From DATBRC01 sp036560485 (GTDB taxonomy: Bacteria > Pseudomonadota > Gammaproteobacteria > Burkholderiales > Burkholderiaceae_D), in assembly GCA_036560485.1 (NCBI GenBank), contig DATBRC010000050.1, positions 1-64,000 of the forward strand: DNA of 64,000 nt, given 5' to 3'. The position numbers and the translations under genes were made by a program. A model generated the notes under the pieces. It saw only the letters and a program-made list of their open reading frames with translations, was not told where the DNA came from and did no database searches. Each line of letters starts with the position of its first letter. The stretch's first letter is position 1. Below are positions 43,659 to 52,505 of this stretch, one piece after another.

Positions 43659-45050
43659 TCAAACAAAACGCATCTTGAAATTACGCCCTTTGATATTGCC
43701 GCTGTCGCCTGCCTTGCATAGGCGCGCAAAAGCTTGCTTTGCAAAGCGGCGATCGATGGCGACATAAGTCATGAATTCACACACATTGATCTTGCCGACT
43801 TGTTCTTTGGTAAGGCCCGCTTCGCCAGTCAACGCGCCCAACAAATCGCCCGGACGCAATTTATCCTTCTTGCCGCCCATGATGCATAAGGTCACCATCG
43901 GCGCCTGCAACGGCCCGCCTTCCGCCGATTGCAATGAGGCGAGATCACACCATTGCACCGGTGCGCCTTGATACTCCTCGATCAGCTTGACCCATTTTTT
44001 TTCATTCGGTGCGCACAGACTGAGAGCCAGTCCAGTCTCATTGCCACGGCCGGTGCGGCCGATGCGGTGGATATGGACTTCGGTATCTTTCGATACATCC
44101 ACATTAATCACTGCGCCAAGTGTCTGGATATCGAGACCGCGCGCAGCGACATCAGTTGCAACCAGAACAGAACAACTCTGATTGGCAAACAGCACCAGAA
44201 TTTCATCACGTTCTCGTTGCTCCAGTTCACCATACAAGGCCAGCGCGGAAAAACCTTGTTGACGCAATTCATCCGCCAATTCACGGCAATGGATTTTTGT
44301 ATTGCAGAAAGCGAGTGTCGATACCGGCTTGTAATGATTCAATAGCCGCGCTACTGCCGCATTGCTTTGATCGAATCCCACTTCATAAAAGCGCTGCTCG
44401 ATTTGGCCTGCGCTATGCTGCGATTCCACTTTGACTTCAACCGGATTGTTGAGAAAAGAGGCGGTCGCTTTACGTATGTCATCCGGGTAAGTTGCGGAAA
44501 ACAGCAAGGTCTGACGGCGAGCAGGGCATGCGCTGACAATGCCGGAAATTTCCTCGTAAAATCCCATGTCCGTCATGCGGTCAGCCTCGTCAAGCACGAG
44601 TGTTTGCACTTTCGATAGATCAATCGTATTGCGTCCGATGTGATCGCGTATCCGACCCGGCGTGCCGACTACGATATGCGAACCATGTTCAAGAGAGGCA
44701 ATTTGCGGCCGCATCGGTGCGCCGCCGCATAAGGTCAACACTTTGATGTTGTCGGTGAAACGCGCCAGGCGACGCAATTCATTCGATACCTGATCCGCCA
44801 ATTCTCGCGTGGGGCAGAGCACCAACGCTTGGATGGCGAAATAGGTTGGATTGAGTTTATGCAAAATGCCGATGCCGAACGCCGCCGTCTTCCCGCTACC
44901 CGTCTTGGCTTGCGCAATCAGGTCGTGCCGTTCCAGAATGATCGGCAAGCTTTGTGCCTGAATCTCGGTCATCGTGTGATAGCCGAGGTTATTCAGATTG
45001 GCGAGCAAGGTCGGCGACAAAGGCAGTGTAGAAAAAGAGGTCATGGCCAC
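43659..45050 (-). CDS. dbpA: ATP-dependent RNA helicase, DbpA type
   Basis: 463-residue DEAD-box protein with Q motif (MTEIQAQSLP), Walker A AKTGSGKT, LVLDEADRM, SATYP and the RGLDIQ / HRIGRTGRG motifs of the second RecA domain. The last 75 residues form the DbpA RNA-binding domain (KDKLRPGDLLGALTGEAGL in parts, ending GNIKGRNFKMRFV), which targets hairpin 92 of 23S rRNA during large-subunit assembly. It is encoded alone on the minus strand upstream of the copper ATPase gene, with a 114-base gap. Confidence 0.95.
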   Translation of the reverse strand: MAMTSFSTLPLSPTLLANLNNLGYHTMTEIQAQSLPIILERHDLIAQAKTGSGKTAAFGIGILHKLNPTYFAIQALVLCPTRELADQVSNELRRLARFTDNIKVLTLCGGAPMRPQIASLEHGSHIVVGTPGRIRDHIGRNTIDLSKVQTLVLDEADRMTDMGFYEEISGIVSACPARRQTLLFSATYPDDIRKATASFLNNPVEVKVESQHSAGQIEQRFYEVGFDQSNAAVARLLNHYKPVSTLAFCNTKIHCRELADELRQQGFSALALYGELEQRERDEILVLFANQSCSVLVATDVAARGLDIQTLGAVINVDVSKDTEVHIHRIGRTGRGNETGLALSLCAPNEKKWVKLIEEYQGAPVQWCDLASLQSAEGGPLQAPMVTLCIMGGKKDKLRPGDLLGALTGEAGLTKEQVGKINVCEFMTYVAIDRRFAKQAFARLCKAGDSGNIKGRNFKMRFV

Positions 45051-45149
45051 AATAATGATTTCGCTTGGTAAAGTGGAGACAGTCTAACAGGCGAGTGACG
45101 CCAACACTCATTCTTTCGAAAAGAAAACATCTGCTATCACTGCATTTTT

Positions 45150-45175
45150 TATCTTCGGATTCTATCTTCGGATTC
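45150..45175. repeat. Short tandem repeat, 13 bp x 2
   Basis: TATCTTCGGATTC occurs twice head to tail between dbpA and the PAS-GGDEF-EAL gene. It may be slippage-derived; no function is apparent. Confidence 0.7.
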
Positions 45176-45301
45176 AAGATGGAAATATCCAGTTTTCACC
45201 AATGATAGGAAACTAAATTTTATTTGAAAAATCAAATGATCCGGTTAAATAAATTACTTTAAAAAATTCGTTCATTTTTTTATCACTATTTTTAAAGAAA
45301 A

Positions 45302-47434
45302 ATGGATTCTATTTCCAATGATGACAATCAATTGCGTTTACGCTTGGCTCTTGATGCTGCCAACATGGCTGTATGGGATTCAAGCGTTAAAAATGGAAAG
45401 ATAATGGATGGCGAAGTTATCTGGTCCGATAAGGGTGCTGCACTGTTAGGTTTTGAGAAGAAACCGCTGACCCATTCATTCAAGGAATTTCTTGAATGTG
45501 TCCATGCCGATGATCGAAAACATGTACACGATGTTCTTCAGAGTGCATTAGAGGGATTGGACGACTATGCTCTGGAATATCGCGTTATATGGCCGGATTC
45601 TTCAATTCACTGGTTATCGGCGAAAGCTCATGTCTTTGGAAATAACGAAGGCAAGCCCACCCGGACGCTGGGAATTATTTGGGATATTACGAAGAAAAAG
45701 CAGGATGAGCTCACGAATGCAGAACAAAAAGAGCTCGCTGAAGTAACGCTGGGGTCAATCGGTGATGCGGTGATCACCACCGACGATACCGGCAAGACAA
45801 AATATTTGAATCGTGTTGCCGAACAATTGACCGGATGGTCGCTGGAGCAGGCCAAAGACAAGAGCATCGACACGATCTTCCAAGTGGTAGATGAAGCGAC
45901 CGGCGAATTATATGAAAACGTTGCACTGAAATGTTTGCGTTTAAAGCAGACCATCGGCGTGACATCGCGCAGCCAATTAATTACCAAGGATCACCGCACA
46001 ATTGCCATAGAGGATTCAGCAGCGCCGATTCGATCCAAGGACGGCCGGGTATTAGGGGCTGTTTTGGTTTTTCATGATGTCAGCCATGAGAGACAATTGA
46101 ATCATCAATTATCGTGGCAGGCATCGCACGATGCGCTTACCAGCTTAATCAATCGACGCGAGTTTGAAATCCATCTTGCCGGCGCGCTTGCCACTGCAAA
46201 ATCCGAACATGATACCCATGCATTGCTCTACATGGATCTCGACCAGTTTAAAGTCATCAACGATACATGCGGCCACAATGCAGGCGATGCATTGTTGCAG
46301 GTACTGACAAAGATGTTGCAGGAAAAAATGCGCGACAGCGATATCCTTGCTCGCTTGGGCGGCGATGAGTTCGGCGTGCTTTTGTTGAATTGTCCGGTTG
46401 AACAGGCACACTATCTTGCCGATAACTTGCGTACTGCAGTGAAGGATTTTCGTTTCGTATGGGATAAACACACTTTTGAAATCGGTGTCAGTATTGGACT
46501 TGTGGCGATCAATGCTGACAGCAAATCCATGTCGGAATTGCTGATTGCCGCCGATCAAGCTTGTTATATAGCGAAAGAGCAAGGGCGAAACCGCGTGCAT
46601 TTGTATCAGGAGTCGGATCTTGCCTTGGCGCGACGTCACGGTGAAATGCTTTGGGTTGCACGTTTGTCTGAAGCGATGGAACGCAACCATTTCAGATTGT
46701 ATAAACAACCCATTGTCAGTTTGAATGGATCTTCTCATCGTCATGAGGAAATTTTAATTCGGATTGTGAATGGCAATGGGGAACTGATTTTACCCGGCGC
46801 ATTCATTCCGGCTGCTGAACGCTACGACATGATGTTGCAGATTGATCGATGGGTGATACGGAAACTATGCCACCACATTCGACAGCAGCATGGCGAGATG
46901 AATTTGCTGCGGAAAGATGCCTCCACCAATGCGCTATCCACGTCTTATTCAATTAATTTATCCGGCATATCTTTAAACGATAATTCGCTGCATCAATATA
47001 TCGCTGAGCAATTTCAGGAGTTTGGTGTTTCGCCGGAACACATCAGCTTTGAAATTACGGAGACTGCTGTTATTGCCAACATGGCCAATGCCCAGCTTTT
47101 TATGGAAAAGATCAAAAAATTGGGCTGTCGTTTTGCGTTGGATGACTTTGGAAGCGGTTTGTCTTCTTTTGCCTATCTCAAAGCATTTCCGGTTGATTAT
47201 CTCAAGATTGACGGGCTTTTTGTCCGTGACATTGCGACCAATGCAATCAATCGCGCGATGGTGAGTGCCATCAATGAAGTCGGACATGTCATGGGCATCA
47301 AGACAATCGCTGAATATGTGGAAAACGATGACACACTGGAATCGGTGCGCAATATTGGCATCGACTATGCGCAAGGCTACGCAGTGGGTAAACTTGAGCC
47401 ATTGATTTTGCCCAGCGAGAGTTTCAATGCATGA
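45302..47434 (+). CDS. PAS-PAS-GGDEF-EAL cyclic-di-GMP protein
   Basis: 710 residues without membrane segments: a PAS-3 type domain (about 10-135), a second PAS (about 140-260), GGDEF (about 265-425) and EAL (about 440-705). The cyclase site ARLGGDEF is intact and an RxxD I-site (RDSD) precedes it by five residues. The EAL signature is EEILIR, with DDFGSGLSSF as loop 6, so the key glutamates appear present. Both activities are possible and the net direction cannot be told. The gene stands alone. Confidence 0.9.
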   Translation: MDSISNDDNQLRLRLALDAANMAVWDSSVKNGKIMDGEVIWSDKGAALLGFEKKPLTHSFKEFLECVHADDRKHVHDVLQSALEGLDDYALEYRVIWPDSSIHWLSAKAHVFGNNEGKPTRTLGIIWDITKKKQDELTNAEQKELAEVTLGSIGDAVITTDDTGKTKYLNRVAEQLTGWSLEQAKDKSIDTIFQVVDEATGELYENVALKCLRLKQTIGVTSRSQLITKDHRTIAIEDSAAPIRSKDGRVLGAVLVFHDVSHERQLNHQLSWQASHDALTSLINRREFEIHLAGALATAKSEHDTHALLYMDLDQFKVINDTCGHNAGDALLQVLTKMLQEKMRDSDILARLGGDEFGVLLLNCPVEQAHYLADNLRTAVKDFRFVWDKHTFEIGVSIGLVAINADSKSMSELLIAADQACYIAKEQGRNRVHLYQESDLALARRHGEMLWVARLSEAMERNHFRLYKQPIVSLNGSSHRHEEILIRIVNGNGELILPGAFIPAAERYDMMLQIDRWVIRKLCHHIRQQHGEMNLLRKDASTNALSTSYSINLSGISLNDNSLHQYIAEQFQEFGVSPEHISFEITETAVIANMANAQLFMEKIKKLGCRFALDDFGSGLSSFAYLKAFPVDYLKIDGLFVRDIATNAINRAMVSAINEVGHVMGIKTIAEYVENDDTLESVRNIGIDYAQGYAVGKLEPLILPSESFNA

Positions 47435-47480
47435 AATCAGCAGCTCATTGGCGCATTAGCTGCCCCATGCGACCACTTTG

Positions 47481-48317
47481 CTAATCAGTGATGGCTTGAT
47501 TAATCTCGGCTTTGGTATTCATGACGAACGGTCCGTGCGCTGCAATCGGCTCATTGATCGGTTCACCACCCATCAGCAAAAGGTCGGCATCTTCCTGTGC
47601 ACTGATCTTTATCGTCCTGCCTGTCAGGGAAAACATCACCAGGTCTGCGGTGCCGACATTTTTATCTTCTCCAACGGTTACTTTGCCATTGCGGATGAAC
47701 AGCATCGCGTTGTGCCCATCCGGCACAGTCAATTCGGTGGACTTGCCGGCGTGTAAATGGATGTCCCACAATTCGACAGGACTAAATGTGTCGGCTATTC
47801 CTTTTGTGTCACGGAAATTTCCCGCTATGACGCGTACTGTCCCAGCATCATTGGCGAGCGATACGATGGGGATGTCGTTTTTCGTTATCGATTGATAGCG
47901 CGGCGTAGTCATCTTGAATCTGGTTGGAAGATTGACCCAGAGTTGAACCATCTCCATCATGCCGCCTTGTTTGGCAAAGGCATGAGAGTGAAATTCTTCA
48001 TGCACGATGCCGGATGCTGCTGTCATCCATTGCACATCACCCGGTCCGATAATTCCGCGATTGCCAACCGAATCGCCATGTTCGATCTCACCTTGAAATG
48101 CGAGCGTGACTGTCTCAAAGCCGCGATGCGGATGGGCGCCGACACCGCGTTTTTGGGTGGTGGGTGTAAATTGCACAGGCCCGCCATAGTCGAACATCAG
48201 AAAAGGGCTGATATCCTGGGTAAATGCCAATCTGCCGAAGATCGGACGTACGGGAAAACCGTCGCCGACCCAATGGCCTTGCGCAGGTGCGGGCAGGATG
48301 GATTTAATCTGTTTCAT
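47481..48317 (-). CDS. Pirin-family cupin protein
   Basis: 278 residues with two cupin domains. The N-terminal pirin motif includes HPHRGFETVTLAFQGE (about 62-77) with the metal-binding His residues, and GPGDVQWMTAASGIVHEEFH (in parts) follows. Related proteins have quercetinase activity or act as redox-sensitive regulators. The role here is unknown. It is downstream of the small lysine-rich gene and the diguanylate cyclase gene on the same strand. Confidence 0.9.
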   Translation of the reverse strand: MKQIKSILPAPAQGHWVGDGFPVRPIFGRLAFTQDISPFLMFDYGGPVQFTPTTQKRGVGAHPHRGFETVTLAFQGEIEHGDSVGNRGIIGPGDVQWMTAASGIVHEEFHSHAFAKQGGMMEMVQLWVNLPTRFKMTTPRYQSITKNDIPIVSLANDAGTVRVIAGNFRDTKGIADTFSPVELWDIHLHAGKSTELTVPDGHNAMLFIRNGKVTVGEDKNVGTADLVMFSLTGRTIKISAQEDADLLLMGGEPINEPIAAHGPFVMNTKAEINQAITD

Positions 48318-48383
48318 GCGATGATTCTACCCGTTGCAGCAACACAAACGCATGCAGATGTCCTCATCAGACCATGACCGGCA

Positions 48384-48494
48384 TCATTGCCGCTTCGATG
48401 CTTCCTTCTTCAATTTCTTGGCTTCCTTTTTTTCTTTCGGTGTTTTAGCAGGTTCTTTTTTCACTGCTTTTTTAGCGTCTTGGTTCTTACTCAT
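48384..48494 (-). CDS. Small lysine-rich protein (36 aa)
   Basis: A 36-residue reading frame, ATG 48494 to TGA 48384, with a perfect AAGGAG ribosome site six bases upstream. Sixteen of the 36 residues are Lys or Arg, and the rest are mostly Ala, Glu and Gln (MSKNQDAKKAVKKEPAK at the start). It has no membrane segment. The composition suggests a nucleic-acid- or ribosome-associated protein, but this is inference. It lies 47 bases after the diguanylate cyclase stop and 66 bases before the pirin start. Confidence 0.75.
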   Translation of the reverse strand: MSKNQDAKKAVKKEPAKTPKEKKEAKKLKKEASKRQ

Positions 48495-48541
48495 GATTTA
48501 CTCCTTGGTTGAAAGTTTAAATAGTATTAGTAGACCGTCCA

Positions 48542-49174
48542 TTAATTCATATCAATCGGCACACCTTCCGGCAAGGGCTCTTCCGCCTGAACGATGCGAT
48601 TGCGTCCATCGTTTTTTGCTTGATGCAAAGCCTTCTCTGCACGCTTGGTAATTGATTCTGCCGTATCTCCCGGCGCATTGGTAGTAATGCCGGTTGAAAA
48701 CGTAATCGTTTGCCCTGGCGTGATATGTTCCCAGCCGCATTCTGCCACCGCTTTTGAAAGCCGGTTTATAGCAAGCACCCCTTGATCCAGCCAGGTGGCC
48801 GGCAACACGATGCCGAATTCTTCACCGCCGAGGCGTCCAAAACGGTCCAATACTCGCAGTAAATTCTTTGACGTCTCAGCGATGGTTTTCAATGCGATAT
48901 CGCCGACCGGATGCCCGAATTTCTCGTTCACTTTTCTGAAATGGTCGAGATTAATAATCGCAAAACAAAATGGTTGGCCGGTGCGATATGAGCGCTGCAG
49001 CTCTGCCGTAAGAATATGGGTCATGCTGCGCCGGTTGAGTGCGCCGGTCAAAGGATCATGCCGAGACAATTCATCAACCTTGGCGAGTAAAGCCTGGATC
49101 TCCCGATCCTTTTCTTCCAATAGAGCGGTCAAGTGATCGCAATTGCTGCAAGAATTTTTTGAATCCATATTCAT
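48542..49174 (-). CDS. GGDEF diguanylate cyclase
   Basis: 210 residues: a short N-terminal segment with CSNCDHL and a coiled coil (about 15-40), then one GGDEF domain (about 42-205). The active site GRLGGEEF is intact and an I-site RVLD lies five residues before it, so product inhibition is expected. No sensor domain other than the N-terminal Cys/coiled-coil region is seen. The small lysine-rich gene and the pirin gene follow on the same strand. Confidence 0.9.
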   Translation of the reverse strand: MNMDSKNSCSNCDHLTALLEEKDREIQALLAKVDELSRHDPLTGALNRRSMTHILTAELQRSYRTGQPFCFAIINLDHFRKVNEKFGHPVGDIALKTIAETSKNLLRVLDRFGRLGGEEFGIVLPATWLDQGVLAINRLSKAVAECGWEHITPGQTITFSTGITTNAPGDTAESITKRAEKALHQAKNDGRNRIVQAEEPLPEGVPIDMN

Positions 49175-49695
49175 GAAAACTCCAATAATCGATTTGTTCT
49201 ACGTTGGTGTTTTATCGTTTAGACAGTGGCGGCAGCAATAAAAGAATTGTATGACGGAAGATCATTGAGTTGGTGACAATGTGGTATCTATGTCGCGCCA
49301 TATCTGCATGACGTTGCTTTATCGTTCCAATTAATGCCGGACCGATCAATTTCTTTACTGTTTTTGCGTATGCATTTTGCCAATGCTTGGCGAAATATTT
49401 TGTTGCGTAAAAGATCATAAAAATTAACAACAAAGGTTAAAGATTGTTTAGGAATGACGCATCGCATCAAACAATATTTCATGCAATTTTGCACGCTATA
49501 AGCCTTTAAAAATCCTTTATTTTTTCGAGGTTTTCACCTCAGTAGTTACATTGTCATGGCGCAAATGTTGCTGCATGCGCACATCGATTCTTTACAAAAA
49601 TTTTTTAGATGTGATGTAAAACATCTCATGCCGAAAAAATACAACAAGGCAATAAAAAGAAAACGGCATTTTTCAACATGACAAAGGAGACTCAC
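49175..49695. other. 521-base region upstream of the depolymerase gene
   Basis: A/T-rich region between the divergent diguanylate cyclase and PhaZ7-like genes. I find no convincing gene; the possible frames lack ribosome sites. A small hairpin (AGATGT...ACATCT, 49608-49625) lies about 70 bases before the depolymerase start. The region must contain both promoters, but no consensus pair stands out. Confidence 0.5.
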
Positions 49696-50862
49696 ATGTC
49701 GGACGTAATTAAAAAGTACAAACCATATTTCTCATTCCCTTCTTTTATTGCAAGCACGCTTGGTATGGTGTTTGCAGCTGTTGGTTCTCTCGCGCCTGTC
49801 GCTATAGTTGGTGTAGCCGGACTTGCTTATAGCAATGATGCAGCTGCAGTGACTTGCGGAAGTTTTGATGGCAAGGTCTGCAGCGGCACTGCGTCTCAAT
49901 TCGCTGGCGGGTTCTCTCCGAATGCCGGGCAGTATGGTGGTTTTGGCGGCGCTTCAAGCTGCACAATTACACATACACCTGTGATCTTCGTGCATGGGAA
50001 TGGCGACAATTCAACCAGTTGGGATGCGCCGACATTTCAGGTATCAGGCTATGCGAAGGCGCCGAATTCAGTCTATCAACAGTTCAAAGCTGCGGGATAT
50101 AAAGACTGCGAATTGTTTGGCGTGACGTATTTAAGTTCCAGCGAGCGTGCTGCACCACAAAACAACACGCATATCGAATCCAAGTACGCCATCATTGAAA
50201 ATTTCATCCGCGCCGTAAAAACATATACCGGCAAATCGCAAGTCGATATCGTGGCCCATTCGATGGGCGTGACGATGACCATGACAGCGCTGACCTATTA
50301 TGGTGATTGGGGAAGCATCCGCCGTTTTGTGAATATTGCCGGCGGTATTCGAGGTCTCGACTCTTGTCTCTATACAGGATATGCAAATCCTTATGCTGCC
50401 ACTTGCGACTCAGAAAATATCTATGACCCGTATTGGTTCGGTTTCTTCCCAGATTCATGGTCGCCTGGTATAAACCCATGGACCGGTACGAGCGCATCCT
50501 ATGCATTTTACAATTCCGGCACTTCACATACGGCAGTATCGTTCTATACGATCTCGGCCGGCACACATGATGAAATCCACTGCACAACAACCTCGAACTA
50601 CTCAACCTGCAGCAGCGGTCCGCTCCTGAAATCCAACAGCAACGTGAAAGCGCAACTGAATGTGGGTGCAGGATCCAATGCACAGGATGTCGACTGGAGC
50701 TGGGCTGACGGCAGCATGTTCAATCTGATGGGCGGTGACACCAACGGCGTTGGACACTTCCATTCGAAAACCAACACCGGACAAATCCAGGTCAACATGC
50801 TGAATACCACTTGCACAGGAACAGGTTGTGCATCAGGCTATTCTTACGGGCCAGTGCAATAA
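49696..50862 (+). CDS. Secreted PhaZ7-like polyhydroxybutyrate depolymerase
   Basis: 388 residues. A signal peptide (about 1-51) precedes a mature enzyme starting near VTCGSFDGKVC. The alpha/beta-hydrolase core has the oxyanion-hole VIFVHGNGDN and the lipase box AHSMG. Counted from ATG 49696 the probable triad is S189, D292 and H354. The spacing and surrounding blocks (GFSPNAGQYGGFGG, GVTYLSSSE, TGKSQVDIVAHSMG, NVGAGSN, NGVGHFHSKTNTG) match my memory of Paucimonas lemoignei PhaZ7, an extracellular depolymerase for amorphous native PHB. ATG 49696 has AAGGAGA upstream; a start six codons earlier is unlikely. A terminator follows. Confidence 0.88.
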   Translation: MSDVIKKYKPYFSFPSFIASTLGMVFAAVGSLAPVAIVGVAGLAYSNDAAAVTCGSFDGKVCSGTASQFAGGFSPNAGQYGGFGGASSCTITHTPVIFVHGNGDNSTSWDAPTFQVSGYAKAPNSVYQQFKAAGYKDCELFGVTYLSSSERAAPQNNTHIESKYAIIENFIRAVKTYTGKSQVDIVAHSMGVTMTMTALTYYGDWGSIRRFVNIAGGIRGLDSCLYTGYANPYAATCDSENIYDPYWFGFFPDSWSPGINPWTGTSASYAFYNSGTSHTAVSFYTISAGTHDEIHCTTTSNYSTCSSGPLLKSNSNVKAQLNVGAGSNAQDVDWSWADGSMFNLMGGDTNGVGHFHSKTNTGQIQVNMLNTTCTGTGCASGYSYGPVQ

Positions 50863-50910
50863 ATCGTGATGAGCAAAAAGGCAGATCACCATGATCTGTC
50901 TTCCTTTTAA

Positions 50911-50940
50911 ATAAAGCCGGAAATTCCGGCTTTATTTTTT
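50911..50940 (+). terminator. Rho-independent terminator of the depolymerase gene
   Basis: ATAAAGCCGGAA pairs with TTCCGGCTTTAT (50911-50935) and is followed by TTTTT. It is 48 bases past the stop. A weaker hairpin (CAGATCA...TGATCTG) lies just before it. Confidence 0.9.
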
Positions 50941-51026
50941 GTAGATGTCGTCCTGTTTTTGCGGGCGCATCAATCGCAGGAGGCAGGCGGGTACAATGAC
51001 GCATCACAAGCCCATTTCAATTTGCC

Positions 51027-51749
51027 ATGCCAGAATCAATCCGCCTTGCCAAACGTGTTGCCGAACTACAGTCATGTTCTCGCAGCGAAGCCGAACAATA
51101 TATACAAGGCGGGTGGGTGACTGTTGATGGACAGGTAGTCGAAGAGCCCGGCTTTAGAGTACAGGACCAGAAGATCGAACTGCTGCCGCAAGCGAGTCTT
51201 GAGCCGTTTGAACCTATCACCATCATTTTCAATAAACCTGCCGGGTTAGATACATTCTCAGATCCTGCAGCTGCAATTCAGCAGATCACTGCAGATACCC
51301 TTGCAGCTGATAATCGATCCGACCAACGTTTTCTCAAACGCCATTTGACTGACCTGAAACAAACGGATCATTTAGAAACGAATAGCAGCGGCTTGCAAGT
51401 GTTGACGCAAGATTGGCGCGTGGCCCGCAAGCTGATCGATGATGCCGCCAAAATCGAGCAGGAATATATCGCTGAAGTCTCCGGCGATCTTGTGCCGGAC
51501 GGACTCGCATTACTCAATCACGGATTAACGTTTAATGGCAAGCCGCTGCTACCCATTAAAGTCAGTTGGCAAAGCGAGCATCGTTTGCGTTTTGCGCTCA
51601 AAGGTGCGCAGCGCGGACAAATCGCTGCCATGTGTGAAAAAGTTGGATTGACTGTATCTGCGCTCAAACGCATCCGTATCGGGCGCATCCCCATGTCGAA
51701 TTTACCGGTGGGGCAATGGAGGTACTTGCTAGCATATGAACGGTTTTAG
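51027..51749 (+). CDS. S4-domain RsuA/RluF-type pseudouridine synthase, atypical active site
   Basis: 240 residues: an N-terminal S4 RNA-binding domain (about 3-50, RLAKRVAELQSCSRSEAEQYIQGGWVTVDG in parts) and a pseudouridine synthase domain (about 60-238) with the family C-terminus SALKRIRIGRIPMSNLPVGQWR (in parts). In this family the catalytic Asp lies in G-R-L-D-x-x-T/S-x-G-L. Here the aligned stretch is DHLETNSSGLQVLT, placing E117 where Asp is expected and His in place of Arg. Activity is therefore uncertain. Family members modify 23S or 16S rRNA. Confidence 0.82.
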   Translation: MPESIRLAKRVAELQSCSRSEAEQYIQGGWVTVDGQVVEEPGFRVQDQKIELLPQASLEPFEPITIIFNKPAGLDTFSDPAAAIQQITADTLAADNRSDQRFLKRHLTDLKQTDHLETNSSGLQVLTQDWRVARKLIDDAAKIEQEYIAEVSGDLVPDGLALLNHGLTFNGKPLLPIKVSWQSEHRLRFALKGAQRGQIAAMCEKVGLTVSALKRIRIGRIPMSNLPVGQWRYLLAYERF

Positions 51750-51909
51750 TTAGTATGAATTTCGCTAGAATCCGCAAATCGATTATCGATTGCGTAACAA
51801 AGTGTGTAAAAATTTGACACGCGTTGTGATCGCTAATACGCTGTGTTTGCTGTCGCTTGGCTCAAACGGCAAGTCAAGAAATAACTCATCATCACTTTCA
51901 GGAATAAAC

Positions 51910-52383
51910 ATGCAAAACACCATTCCAAAACTGCTCACAGCACTCTTAGCACTTGGCATAACGGCAGCACATGCCGGTAACGTCAATGTGGCCGTTTCAG
52001 TCTCCGGACAAGTTCAGCCCGGCGTCTATGGACGAATCGACATCGGCAATGCACCACCGCCCCCTGTCGTGTACGAGCAACCTGTACTCATCATGCCACC
52101 GCCTCGTCCAGTGCATATGGAACCGTTATACCTGCATGTTCCCCCAGGGCATGCCAGGAACTGGAACAGGTTTTGCCACAAATATGATGCTTGTGGCCGT
52201 CCAGTCTATTTTATAAGATCGGATGAATACGCTCATGATCGCCACTACGCTCATCACGAACATGAACATGACTATGACCGTTATCGTTACCATGAGGACC
52301 ATGATGAGCATCATGGCCACGACGATGATCACCACGATCATGGGAAACATAAAGGCGATAAACATCACGATCATGACGATTAA
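51910..52383 (+). CDS. Secreted histidine/aspartate-rich protein
   Basis: 157 residues from ATG 51910 (AGGA about eight bases upstream); an earlier frame start at 51790 would add 40 residues ahead of a clear signal peptide. Signal peptide about 1-22 (ending AAHA). Residues 50-80 are Pro-rich with a PPPRPVHMEPLYLHVPPGHARNW region (in parts), then two cysteines (CHKYDAC). The last 50 residues are nearly all His, Asp, Glu, Lys and Tyr (HHEHEHDYDRYRYHEDHDEH). It may bind or buffer divalent metals in the periplasm, which is inference. It resembles other YXWGXW/RcnB-like small envelope proteins only loosely. Confidence 0.8.
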   Translation: MQNTIPKLLTALLALGITAAHAGNVNVAVSVSGQVQPGVYGRIDIGNAPPPPVVYEQPVLIMPPPRPVHMEPLYLHVPPGHARNWNRFCHKYDACGRPVYFIRSDEYAHDRHYAHHEHEHDYDRYRYHEDHDEHHGHDDDHHDHGKHKGDKHHDHDD

Positions 52384-52505
52384 TTAATCGCATCCATAAC
52401 GGAACATTGGTGGTGCGGCACGGATGATAATTCTGTATCACGGCCGTATCAACCAGCGTGGCAGTACGCCACCATCTTTGACAATACGATCCAAAAAAGG
52501 CAAAC

